A DNA stretch of 64,000 nt from Clostridium yunnanense (GTDB lineage: Bacteria > Bacillota > Clostridia > Clostridiales > Clostridiaceae), in contig NZ_JAENHN010000023.1 of assembly GCF_016595795.1 (NCBI RefSeq), positions 124,001 through 188,000 of the forward strand, written 5' to 3'. The position numbers were made by a program, and so were the translations under genes. Numbering within the stretch: the first letter of the stretch is position 1; every line of letters begins with the position of its first letter. Of the stretch, positions 8,031-16,512 are shown piece after piece. The notes below the pieces were generated by a model. That model saw only the letters and a list, made by a program, of their open reading frames with translations. It did not search any database and was not told where the DNA came from.

Positions 8031-8072
8031 AAACCCGTTAAGTGCTTTTAGAAGCATTTAGCGGGTTTATTT
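8031..8072 (+). terminator. terminator after the VOC gene
   Basis: AAACCCG...TGCTT (from 8031) pairs with AAGCA...CGGGTTT (to 8068), with minor mismatches, then ATTTAT. It ends the marR-VOC unit. Confidence 0.75.
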
Positions 8073-8189
8073 ATAAAAAAATTTTAAATAACACTGTAAT
8101 ATCATCTTTTAGAGCATATATACTTTTTAGAAGACATAACAAAGCAACTAAAAATATAGAAAAATAAAACTTTAAGGAGAATGAGATTT

Positions 8190-8921
8190 ATGAGAGAAAG
8201 AAAATATGTAAAGTTCAGAGTTGATATGTATGAGGATACTAAATTTAAAATAATAGATATGAAACCAGAAAGAGATGTAATCCATTATATATGGAATAGG
8301 TTGGTATTGCTTGCGGGAAAAGTTAATCTAGAAGGAGATATGTTTCTTTCAAAGAACATTCCATATACAATAGAGACTTTAGCAATAGAGTTTAATAGGG
8401 ATGCATCTCAAATTAAGCTGGCATTGGATGTGTTTATTGAACTTGAGATGATTGAGGTAACCAGTGAAAAGATATTTGTAGTGAAAAATTTTGCTAAGCA
8501 TCAAAATATTAAAGTGAAGAAAAAAGAAGTATCTAAGAATGAAGCCATTGAAGTGAAAAACTCTACTTCTTTTTTAAATGAACAAACTGCAAATATAACT
8601 TCTAAGAGTAATATAGAAAATGATAAAAATGCTAATGGGCAAATTATAAAAATTAGTAATAAAGATCTTGATACGGTTAACGGTAGTAGAAATGATAATA
8701 CTGGCAGCGGCACTTTATTAGAGTATAATTCTAAAACCCTGAAAAATAAGAAGATGGCAGGTGGTAATAAAAGGAGGAAAAAGGGCAATTCAAAAGAGGA
8801 TAATGTTGACGAAATAGTTAGCTATGATGGAGTAGCGGATGATGTAGAAGAATGTGTATCCGATGGAGTAAGGCCTTTAGGGAGAGGTGAAATAAGTATT
8901 AATGAGTGGTCCTTTGGATAA
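8190..8921 (+). CDS. orphan phage replisome-organizer-like protein
   Basis: The 243-residue product begins RERKYVKFRVDMYEDTKFKI and continues with a winged-helix pattern (IHYIWNRLVLLAGKVN, MFLSKNIPYTIETLA, IKLALDVFIELEMIEV). This matches the N-terminal domain of phage replisome organizer/DnaD-type replication proteins. The C-terminal half (about residues 110-243) is low-complexity, rich in N, K, S and D, and lacks a visible second domain. I choose the ATG at 8190 because AAGGAGA at 8174-8180 directly abuts the ATG at 8181. No other phage gene is nearby, so it is an isolated or domesticated copy. The cellular role is unknown. Confidence 0.65.
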   Translation: MRERKYVKFRVDMYEDTKFKIIDMKPERDVIHYIWNRLVLLAGKVNLEGDMFLSKNIPYTIETLAIEFNRDASQIKLALDVFIELEMIEVTSEKIFVVKNFAKHQNIKVKKKEVSKNEAIEVKNSTSFLNEQTANITSKSNIENDKNANGQIIKISNKDLDTVNGSRNDNTGSGTLLEYNSKTLKNKKMAGGNKRRKKGNSKEDNVDEIVSYDGVADDVEECVSDGVRPLGRGEISINEWSFG

Positions 8922-9125
8922 TTTTCTTTTTCAGATTAATTTATAAAAACTATAGTTGAGTGTTGATTTTACCATGGGAAAAAGTTTATTATATGGAAAT
9001 TACTAAGAAAGGTTATAAAATGCGATAATTCACTCAATATATTGGCAATGGCTTAAAATCAATGATTGCGTATTCTGTTTACTCTCGTGTACAATTATGG
9101 TATACGTTGATTAAGGAGTTATTAT

Positions 9126-10667
9126 ATGAAGTGTTTATTAAAGTTTTTAAAAGAAAATTGGAAAGTAGTATCTCTAATTGTAATAGGAATAGTAGTTAGA
9201 ATAATTTATCTTGGAATTGTGCCTGGTGGTATTAATCAGGATGAGGCATTTGCAGGATATGAAGCCTATTCATTATTGCGTTATGGAATAGATTCAAGTG
9301 GATATCATTTACCTGTCTACTTTGTTTCTTGGGGCAGTGGGATGAATGTCTTAAATAGTTACCTCATGATCCCATTTATTATGTTGTTTGGACTTGAAAC
9401 CTGGGTAATCAGATTACCGCAGGTATTGGTAGGGTGTGCTTCACTTCCAGTATTTTATCTTCTTTTAAAGAAGGTTTTTGGAGAGAAGACAGCTTTGATT
9501 GGTTTATTTATATTAACAATTTCACCTTGGCATATCATGATGACTCGTTGGGGGTTAGAATCCAATCTAGCACCAGGATTTCTTTTATTCGGACTATATT
9601 TCTTTATACTTGGAATAGAAAATAATAAGTATATGATTCTGTCTGCATTATTTTATGGGCTTGGATTATATACTTATGCAGCCATTTGGACAGTAACAGC
9701 TTTGATTATTATGATAAGCATAGTTTATTATTGCTATAGTAATAGGCCACGAGTAAACAGGTATTTGATGATTTCGTTAGTAATACTAATTGTATTTGCA
9801 ATACCGCTTTTATTATTTATTATGGTGAATAAGGGACTAATTAATGAAATTAAAACACCGTTTATTTCTATTCCTAGAATGGTTTATTATAGGGGGGGAG
9901 AAGTATCTCTCAAGAACATATCTGACAATATGAAGACTTTGTATGGAGTTGTGGGAAAACAATCAGATGGTCTTTTATGGAATGAAATAGATAAGTTTGG
10001 TTTGTATTATAAATTTAGTATGCCATTGATTTTTATTGGACTAATCTATTTAGTTGTGAAGATATTTACTAAGATAAAGTCTGGGATGCATAGCATGGAG
10101 ATGTTTATATTAATTCAGCTCTTAGCTGCAACTGTACTAGGATGCTTAGTTTCAGTGAACGTAAATAGAGTGAACTCTATACATATTCCTATTCTCATTT
10201 GTTTAACACTTGGTATTAGTTTCTTCAGTGAAAAGATAAATAAGAAAATTGTTTTTGCTATAGCTTTCATATATTCGGTTAGCTTTGTTTCATTTTTTAA
10301 TAATTATGTAACTGACTATAATAAAGATATTTCAGTCAGTTTTCAGAGGGGATTAGAAGATGCAGTGGGTTTTGCAATGAAATTTGATGATGCGCAAGTT
10401 TATGTAACAGATGGTATACTTTATCCAAAAGTACTTTTTTACTCAAAATTTCCTACAGATGAATACGTAAAAACTGTTAAGTATAAAAATTATCCGGCAG
10501 CCTTTTTAAGTGTTTCTTCTTGCGGAAATCTTCATTTTGGAATAAATAAATCAGAATTAAATCCTGAGAAAGTATACATCATCAATAACAACGAGTTTAA
10601 AGATTATGCAGACAGAGGCTATAATATTGAGCATTTTGAAAATTTTTCAGTTGCTTATATGAAATGA
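9126..10667 (+). CDS. membrane glycosyltransferase, GT39/GT83-like
   Basis: This 513-residue polytopic protein has about ten to eleven hydrophobic helices and a C-terminal extracellular part. After the first helix it has PGGINQDEAFAGYEAYSLL; the DE pair in this first external loop is the catalytic/metal site of lipid-linked-sugar transferases such as PMT and ArnT. It would move a sugar from a polyprenyl-phosphate carrier to an acceptor outside the membrane. The acceptor is unknown. It is a single gene with an AAGGAG site; neighbours give no pathway. Fold assignment is good, substrate unknown. Confidence 0.75.
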   Translation: MKCLLKFLKENWKVVSLIVIGIVVRIIYLGIVPGGINQDEAFAGYEAYSLLRYGIDSSGYHLPVYFVSWGSGMNVLNSYLMIPFIMLFGLETWVIRLPQVLVGCASLPVFYLLLKKVFGEKTALIGLFILTISPWHIMMTRWGLESNLAPGFLLFGLYFFILGIENNKYMILSALFYGLGLYTYAAIWTVTALIIMISIVYYCYSNRPRVNRYLMISLVILIVFAIPLLLFIMVNKGLINEIKTPFISIPRMVYYRGGEVSLKNISDNMKTLYGVVGKQSDGLLWNEIDKFGLYYKFSMPLIFIGLIYLVVKIFTKIKSGMHSMEMFILIQLLAATVLGCLVSVNVNRVNSIHIPILICLTLGISFFSEKINKKIVFAIAFIYSVSFVSFFNNYVTDYNKDISVSFQRGLEDAVGFAMKFDDAQVYVTDGILYPKVLFYSKFPTDEYVKTVKYKNYPAAFLSVSSCGNLHFGINKSELNPEKVYIINNNEFKDYADRGYNIEHFENFSVAYMK

Positions 10668-10760
10668 TAAGATGGATATAGATTAGTAATAAATTTGATT
10701 CTTTTATGTTTACATAAATTACAAGTTATGATATTATAAAGAAAAAGTTATTGAAAGGGG

Positions 10761-10909
10761 AAAGTAAGTTATGACACCAGCTAATTGCTAATATTAATTT
10801 AATTAAAAATTAATAGTTATTTTGTAACGAGTTTTAATTTGCCTAATTATTATTAGGTTTTGTTGTTATACTCTTTATGGAATAAGGCATTTGGAAGGTA
10901 ACTTACTTT
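10761..10909 (+). ncRNA. candidate attenuator RNA closed by an 11-bp stem
   Basis: AAAGTAAGTTA (10761-10771) and TAACTTACTTT (10899-10909) are exact reverse complements and enclose 127 bases. These include the tiny ORF at 10771 and a CCTAAT/ATTAGG hairpin near 10837-10851. The left arm overlaps the ribosome binding area and first base of the tiny ORF, so a translating or stalled ribosome would break the stem. Confidence 0.45.
10771..10791 (+). CDS. putative six-residue leader peptide MTPANC
   Basis: ATG at 10771 follows AAAGGGG by 10 bases and is read for six codons to TAA. Antibiotic-inducible ABC-F genes in Firmicutes are often preceded by such upstream ORFs, where drug-stalled ribosomes change leader folding. 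Here the distance to the terminator (about 400 bases) is longer than usual. With only six codons, chance is a real alternative. Confidence 0.3.
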   Translation: MTPANC

Positions 10910-11188
10910 ACTGAAATAGATATTTTAATTTATTTGTTTAGTATTTCAATAATGTTTTGGAATATTTATATAGACTTCCTTAGGAAGTTGATGATTAGAT
11001 AGTTAAGCTTAATAAGATAATGTTTGTGATGATATTGATCTGATATGAATATTATTTTGCTTATCATATGTATTGATGGTCATAGCTGTTTTTATGGTGA
11101 AAGTTTTGGATTTATATCTTGAAAAACTAGTATAGCTATGAACTGAATATGAATCTAATCTAGATAAATTATAATAAAAGCAAATTTC

Positions 11189-11225
11189 GGACTGTAAGAA
11201 GATTAATCTTCTTACAGTCCTTTTT
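11189..11225 (+). terminator. attenuator-type terminator upstream of ABC-F
   Basis: A perfect 32-base palindrome (11189-11220), beginning GGACTGTAAGAAGATT, is followed by TTTTT. It lies about 130 bases before the ABC-F start and long after the previous gene, so it is more likely a leader terminator than the end of the glycosyltransferase transcript. Confidence 0.85.
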
Positions 11226-11353
11226 AGTGTTTAGTAAAATATAGCTTTTGTAATAATAGCTCTTTTTAGTTTCGGTTGTGCTAAAGAAGAGATATTGTAT
11301 ATGCCTATTCATAGAAAGAGTAATCTAGATTATAGATGAAAGAAGGAATATTT

Positions 11354-13282
11354 ATGTTTGAATTATCGTTAAATGGTGTAAAAAAATATATGGAAGCTAC
11401 TCAAGTGACTGAAAATATAACCTTTGAAGTTTATTCAGGTGAAAAGGTTGGCATAGTAGGAGCAAATGGAAGTGGAAAGAGTACTATCTTAAAGTTAATA
11501 GCAGGCATAGAACAAATGAACTACTATCCAGGTTATCCTCAAACTTCAAGTTACGGATATGATGAAGGTTTTATCAATTTACCAAGAGAAGCTACCGTTG
11601 CATACCTTGAGCAAATACCTCAATATGCAGATGGCTTGAAGGTTATTGATGTGTTAAATTTAGCTTTTCAAGAAGTTCATGATATAGAGGGAAAAATGCG
11701 TAAGTTAGAGGAAGATATGAAGGGTCTCAGTGATGACGAGCTTGAAAGAGCATTGAGAAAATATAGTACTTTAGTGCAGCAGTTTGAAGTAAAAGGTGGA
11801 TATGAGATAGAAGAAAAGCTAGGAAAAGTATGCACAGGGTTAAAATTAAATGAAAGTTTCTTAAACAAGGATTTTAGTTTATTGAGTGGTGGAGAGAAAA
11901 CTACGGTTGTACTCGGAAAGCTTCTAATAGATAACCCAGATATACTGCTTTTAGATGAGCCCACAAATCATTTAGATATGGATTCTATTGAATGGCTAGA
12001 AGGCTATCTTAATGGATATAAGGGAATTGTAATAATTGTCTCTCATGATAGGTATTTTTTAGATAATGTAGTAAATAAGATTGTAGAGATTGAAGATATG
12101 GAATCCATGACCTACAAGGGTAATTATTCATCCTATGTAAGACAAAAAGAAGAGAATATGAGAGTACAATTTGAGCAGTTTAAAGAACAGCAAAAACAGA
12201 TAAATGCTATGGAAAAGCAAGTGAAGGATTTGAGAGACTGGGCGATGAGGGCTGATAATAACAAATTCTTCAGAAGAGCTGAAAGCATACAAAAAAGACT
12301 GGATAAGCTAGAGAAAATTGATAAGCCAGTGTTTGATAAGCAAAATATGAAATTAAGCTTTAAGGCAACTGGAAGATCAGGTAACGAAACTATAAAGGCT
12401 GAAAAACTATATAAGAGTTATGAAGACAAGGTGATTTTTAATAATGCAGAGTTGCTTATTAACTATGGTGAAAGAGTAGCGCTTATAGGACCTAATGGAT
12501 GCGGAAAAACTACTTTCCTAAAGCTGCTACTCGGAGAAGAGTTAGCGGATTGTGGGAAGGTAGAACTGGGTGCTAGTGTGATGGCAGCCTACCTACCTCA
12601 AAACATTATTTTTGAAAATGAAGAGATAACAATACTTGAATGCTTTAGGGAGGATATCTATATACTAGAGGGTAAAGCAAGAGAATATCTCTCTAAGTTT
12701 ATGTTCTATGGCAGTAGTGTATTTAAAAAGGTAAAACATTTATCTGGTGGTGAAAAAATTAGGTTAAAGCTTGCTAAACTGCTTTATGAAGATATAAATC
12801 TTCTTATATTGGATGAACCAACTAATCATCTTGATATTGATTCTATAGAAACCTTTGAAGAGGCTTTGGAAGAGTTTAAAGGAACTATATTCTTTATATC
12901 TCATGATAGATATTTCATAAACAAAATTGGCGAAAGAGTAATTTCTGTTGAGAATAATGGATTTAAGAGCTATCTAGGAAATTACGATTATTATAAAACT
13001 GAAAGGGAGAAGTTTAAGCAACAGACGGTTGAAGAAGTGGTGGTAAAAACAGAGAAGCCAAAGAAAGTAAGAAGTATAGATGAAAACAAGAAAAGAGAAG
13101 TTGAAAAAGAGAAAACTCTAAGAAAGCTTGAAAGCCTTGAAAAAGAAATAAATGATATTGATTTAGAGATGAGTAGCTCAGGCGTACACTATGATGAACT
13201 CAATAAGCTTTATTTGAGAAAAGAAGAATTAAATAAAGAATTAGATGGGATCATGGAAGTATGGTTAAGCTTTGAGGTCTAA
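11354..13282 (+). CDS. ABC-F ribosome-protection protein
   Basis: This 642-residue soluble protein has two ABC ATPase domains in one chain and no membrane part. Domain 1 has GANGSGKST, LSGGEKTTV and LLLDEPTNHLDMDS; domain 2 has GPNGCGKTT, LSGGEKIRL and LILDEPTNHLDIDS. Between them lies a charged helical linker (about residues 255-335) of the type that enters the ribosomal E/P site, and a C-terminal coiled coil follows (about 550-635). Antibiotic-resistance ABC-F proteins of clostridia (CplR-like) share this layout and displace lincosamide/pleuromutilin/streptogramin A drugs. Drug specificity is inference. I choose the ATG at 11354, which follows AAGGA. The structured leader upstream suggests drug induction. 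Confidence 0.85.
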   Translation: MFELSLNGVKKYMEATQVTENITFEVYSGEKVGIVGANGSGKSTILKLIAGIEQMNYYPGYPQTSSYGYDEGFINLPREATVAYLEQIPQYADGLKVIDVLNLAFQEVHDIEGKMRKLEEDMKGLSDDELERALRKYSTLVQQFEVKGGYEIEEKLGKVCTGLKLNESFLNKDFSLLSGGEKTTVVLGKLLIDNPDILLLDEPTNHLDMDSIEWLEGYLNGYKGIVIIVSHDRYFLDNVVNKIVEIEDMESMTYKGNYSSYVRQKEENMRVQFEQFKEQQKQINAMEKQVKDLRDWAMRADNNKFFRRAESIQKRLDKLEKIDKPVFDKQNMKLSFKATGRSGNETIKAEKLYKSYEDKVIFNNAELLINYGERVALIGPNGCGKTTFLKLLLGEELADCGKVELGASVMAAYLPQNIIFENEEITILECFREDIYILEGKAREYLSKFMFYGSSVFKKVKHLSGGEKIRLKLAKLLYEDINLLILDEPTNHLDIDSIETFEEALEEFKGTIFFISHDRYFINKIGERVISVENNGFKSYLGNYDYYKTEREKFKQQTVEEVVVKTEKPKKVRSIDENKKREVEKEKTLRKLESLEKEINDIDLEMSSSGVHYDELNKLYLRKEELNKELDGIMEVWLSFEV

Positions 13283-13319
13283 TTTTAAAATAATAAATTT
13301 TAATATGAAGTGGTACATC
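13281..13319. repeat. half copy of dumbbell palindrome C
   Basis: From the ABC-F stop codon onward, AATTTTAAAATA, an AT-rich part and GAAGTGGTACATC match the right half of the element at 44757-44852 (AATTTTAAAATATG...CGAAGTGGTACATC). The left half is absent, so this is a truncated copy. Confidence 0.5.
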
Positions 13320-13354
13320 CATATATGATGGAGAATAAGATTGGAGATAATGAT

Positions 13355-13570
13355 ATGTTAATAGAATTAAGTGGAGATATACAATGGATATGTCTTATAA
13401 TAGAATGGATTCTACTTATGTACCTTTACTATAAATATAGAAAGAATAGAGATAGTGACGGTGATAAAGTAATCATAACTAAAAAGAATGGCCAAATAGT
13501 AATGGTTTTACTGGTAGTAGTAAATGTTATATTGGTAATATCAAAAATTATTGGCATGTTTAAAAATTAG
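13355..13570 (+). CDS. small hypothetical two-helix membrane protein
   Basis: This 71-residue product has two hydrophobic helices (IQWICLIIEWILLMYLYY and IVMVLLVVVNVILVISKIIG) separated by a charged loop with RKNRDSDGDK. I choose the ATG at 13355 because GGAGA lies 7 bases upstream; an in-frame GTG at 13310 overlaps the repeat fragment. I do not recognise a family. It follows the ABC-F gene by about 70 bases with no terminator between and could be co-transcribed. Confidence 0.55.
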   Translation: MLIELSGDIQWICLIIEWILLMYLYYKYRKNRDSDGDKVIITKKNGQIVMVLLVVVNVILVISKIIGMFKN

Positions 13571-13613
13571 AAAGTTTACTATAAATTAATTTATAGTAAT
13601 TAATAAGAAAAGA

Positions 13614-13657
13614 GATGCCACATTAGTAGTAAAAAATACTGATGCGGCATCCTTTTT
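13614..13657. terminator. bidirectional terminator between convergent genes
   Basis: GATGCC.CAT.AGTA (13614-13628) pairs with TACT.ATG.GGCATC (13637-13651) followed by CTTTTT on the plus strand. On the minus strand a T-rich tract also follows, so it can serve the GH64 gene too. A perfect 24-bp AT palindrome lies just before it at 13576-13599. Confidence 0.8.
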
Positions 13658-13708
13658 ATTATTTATTTAGTATATTCTTAATATACTGAGTTAATAGTTT
13701 TTTAGTTA

Positions 13709-15481
13709 TTACCAGCCTACATTGATTATTGCATACTTAGGGTCTGGAGTATTTAATGTACTGCTGTAGTCAAAAGCGTCATCATAGCAGAAGCCATAGG
13801 CTCTGTTTTCATATGAATGATCATGCCAGAATTTTGCAAAGTAGTTTGCAGGGCCAGCTTTATAGAAGTAGTTTGAATCAGACCAATGTGCAGGGTCAAG
13901 CATTACATGTCTGTTGAAGGCTGCACAAAGTTGAGTTTTGATAGCTTTTTCATCATCATTTCCGCCATCCAATATTCCGTTTCCTAGTAAAACTTCTTGT
14001 GTAGTTGGTTTTCCATGAACATAAAGGTTATATGCTCCGTTATCTTTTTTGAACACAAAGTCACTACCTACTACATGACCGCTATAAGTTCCACGATCGC
14101 ATTTAAATACTAATTCATGAGTTGTGTAGTAGTTATAAACTTCATTGATATAGCTGTCAAAATAATGAGCGTTAGCTCTGTCTGCAGTGAAAGTACCTAG
14201 TCCTTGAGCAGGAGCATAAATTCTATCTCCAGCTTTAACTAATGATTTGAATTCAGTAGGTACTGAGTTTTGGTAGTCAGCGATTAATTGGTCACGTGTA
14301 CCTATATCTCCACCTATTCTGTTATATCCATTGTTTCCTACCAACTGTATATTGTATGAATAGCAGAATTGGTCAACTCTTGTTGTATTTATCCAGAAAC
14401 CATCTGAAGTCCATGCAAATTCAGCCCATTCAAACATGATTCCAGTGTTAGGATCTGAAGTGTTAGCTAAGTTTGGACCAGCATAACCGATTAATCCATC
14501 AGCTGCTTGATTAACTCTCATATATAGAGGTTGTCCATAGCTTACATACATTCTTGCTCCAATGATCTTTGGAACATAAGCATAGCTTTGTTGACTAGCT
14601 TTATAGAAATAATTTGGGTAATTAAAAGTACCATCTGGAGTTGTTTTTGTTAAATGTCCAGCAGCATCATTGTCTGAAACTTGCATAGGAATAAGGTTTC
14701 CGTTTAAGTCTAAATGAACAAACTTTTTAGTTATTGGGTCTTGTCCAACTATAGCCCAATAAACTTGATCGTTTGAGTACTTACCATTTGTTTGATTGTT
14801 TACTTGTAAAGTAACGAAACCAGACTTAAGTGGTGGTGTTGTAGGATTTGTAGGTGAGCCGATGTAGATTTTAACTGAAGTCATTTTATCGTTAGCAGAA
14901 TCACCAATCCATGATGAGCTTGCAGTAAAGGTCCATTTTGTGCCAGTAAAGTTATCGCCATCATATGCCTCAACTGTCCAGCCACTAGGTACTTTAAGTG
15001 AAGTCATCCAATTGTCTTGAATTCCAGCAGCTTTCATTTGTGCCAATGTGTAGTTTCCAGGTTGTAAAGATACTGAAGTTCCACCGTAGTTTATATCTTG
15101 GTAAAATACAGCTGCAGTAGTAGGGTTAGTTGGGGTGGTTGAACCTACTGTATAGGTGAACCAAGTTGTATCATAAGCAGCTGTGCCGTTGTTATATGTA
15201 AATGAATACTTAATAACATCGCCAGGTGCTACAGTAACTTTTTGTTCATATCTACCCGAAGAGCTGTTGTAAGTTGTTCTTAGATTTTGTTGAGCTCCAG
15301 AATTTACCATGTAATGAGCATCAACCCAAGTAGTATTTACAGAAGATTTTAGCCATATAGTAGCAGTAGTTCCTGATACATCTACGCCGTTGGTAAAGTC
15401 AGCTGCTAAGACTTTAACGGTAGATAGTGGACAAATAAGCATAGCTAACATAGAGAATGCTAATAAAAGTTTTTTAAACAT
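13709..15481 (-). CDS. secreted GH64 beta-1,3-glucanase with CBM56-like and crystallin-like domains
   Basis: This 590-residue exported enzyme has a signal peptide (1-26, KKLLLAFSMLAMLICPLS). Residues 28-112 form a carbohydrate-binding domain like CBM56 (ATIWLKSSVNTTWVDAHY, FTYNNGTAAYDTTWFTY). Residues 124-206 form a beta/gamma-crystallin-like domain (VFYQDINYGGTSVSLQPGNY). Residues 218-590 form the GH64 thaumatin-like catalytic domain (VYWAIVGQDP, GYNRIGGDIGTRDQLI, VMLDPAHWSDSNYFY). GH64 enzymes release laminaripentaose from beta-1,3-glucan. AGGAGG precedes the ATG. A perfect cre-like palindrome lies 26 bases upstream, predicting catabolite control. The next gene, divergent, is an alpha-1,3-glucanase, so the pair targets fungal-type walls. 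Confidence 0.9.
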   Translation of the reverse strand: MFKKLLLAFSMLAMLICPLSTVKVLAADFTNGVDVSGTTATIWLKSSVNTTWVDAHYMVNSGAQQNLRTTYNSSSGRYEQKVTVAPGDVIKYSFTYNNGTAAYDTTWFTYTVGSTTPTNPTTAAVFYQDINYGGTSVSLQPGNYTLAQMKAAGIQDNWMTSLKVPSGWTVEAYDGDNFTGTKWTFTASSSWIGDSANDKMTSVKIYIGSPTNPTTPPLKSGFVTLQVNNQTNGKYSNDQVYWAIVGQDPITKKFVHLDLNGNLIPMQVSDNDAAGHLTKTTPDGTFNYPNYFYKASQQSYAYVPKIIGARMYVSYGQPLYMRVNQAADGLIGYAGPNLANTSDPNTGIMFEWAEFAWTSDGFWINTTRVDQFCYSYNIQLVGNNGYNRIGGDIGTRDQLIADYQNSVPTEFKSLVKAGDRIYAPAQGLGTFTADRANAHYFDSYINEVYNYYTTHELVFKCDRGTYSGHVVGSDFVFKKDNGAYNLYVHGKPTTQEVLLGNGILDGGNDDEKAIKTQLCAAFNRHVMLDPAHWSDSNYFYKAGPANYFAKFWHDHSYENRAYGFCYDDAFDYSSTLNTPDPKYAIINVGW

Positions 15482-15506
15482 AAAGAATACCTCCTAATTA
15501 TATTAT

Positions 15507-15524
15507 TTAGAAAACGTTTTCTAA
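15507..15524. promoter_or_regulatory. cre / LacI-family operator
   Basis: TTAGAAAACGTTTTCTAA is a perfect 18-bp palindrome with a central CG, the form bound by CcpA and other LacI-family repressors. It lies 26 bases before the GH64 start codon, so bound protein would block transcription or initiation. Confidence 0.75.
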
Positions 15525-16512
15525 TAGACCTTGTTTATATATTTCATTAATCTTGTAAAGCTTTATATTTTATGGTGTATTCCAATGGCATGTGGAAAAA
15601 TAATTTTTACATCACCTCTATCCTCTAAAAATCCATGCATTGAATGAATACACTGATTTGATTAATGCCATGATTAAATAAAAAAGATTTATTTGTAGAC
15701 AAAAGAATAATTTTAGTTAGTGCGATTAAATGAGTATGTATTTTATTGAAAATTAAAATAGGATTTATGATTGAAATATCTAGAAGGGTATCATAATGAT
15801 ACAGGTTTAATGGTTATAGGGTTTTACTACATATAATTTCATTAGTATGATATTGCTAATGAAAAATTGCAATTATGTGACTGATTTGTTAATCATCTAT
15901 AGACATTGTACCATTTTTATGGATTTATTGGAATACATTTCTTTTAAAATTTTGCAAATAAACATATTTTTTATTTATTTATCAGATAAATTAGCATATA
16001 GGAACATAAAGAGTTGACTTAGTGTTTAACATAATATAACTATATAATGTAAAGAAAGGCTAGTAATTGATTCGTAATCATATGATGTCTGATATAATCA
16101 TTTCAATAAAAAAACAAATAGTTTCATATAGGTTAATAAAGTGTGTAGTATTGCAAACCAATTAGCATAATAGTCTACTTTTTTTGAAACATAGAAAATA
16201 GTATAGTTATGTTATTAAATCGTTTACGGAAGTCTAATAGATGATTATCCAATAATTACAGCTTATATCCGCTTATATTTTTACAATTCTAGAATACCTC
16301 TAACACTCTCTATATAAAGTAACAAATTATATATTTTCATAGCTTATAAAAATGTACTGCTTTAATTTGATAAATTAAGAGGCTTAGATTAAATCTCGTG
16401 AGTCCAAACCAATATTAAATTGCTAATTTTTAAATTTATAGTTTGCTGAGTAAGATTCATATAATTATAAATTTAATTATTAAGATTAAAAATTAAAAAT
16501 GGAGGTAAAAAC
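15525..16512. other. divergent intergenic region between GH64 and GH87 genes
   Basis: Nearly 1 kb of very AT-rich DNA with no ORF, riboswitch or terminator that I recognise. TTGACT at 16014-16019 followed by TATAAC at 16035 is a possible plus-strand promoter with short spacing. The GH87 ribosome binding site GGAGG is at 16501-16505. Nothing else stands out. Confidence 0.4.

Larger units (their letters stand above)
10668..11353 (+). other. long leader region of the ABC-F gene
   Basis: About 690 bases without a substantial ORF. It holds a six-codon ORF at 10771, a long-range perfect 11-bp pairing (10761-10771 with 10899-10909), small hairpins at 10974-10988 (ACTTCC/GGAAGT) and CATAGCT/AGCTATG near 11088 and 11136, and a perfect terminator at 11189-11225. 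The whole looks like an attenuation-type 5' region. Confidence 0.5.
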
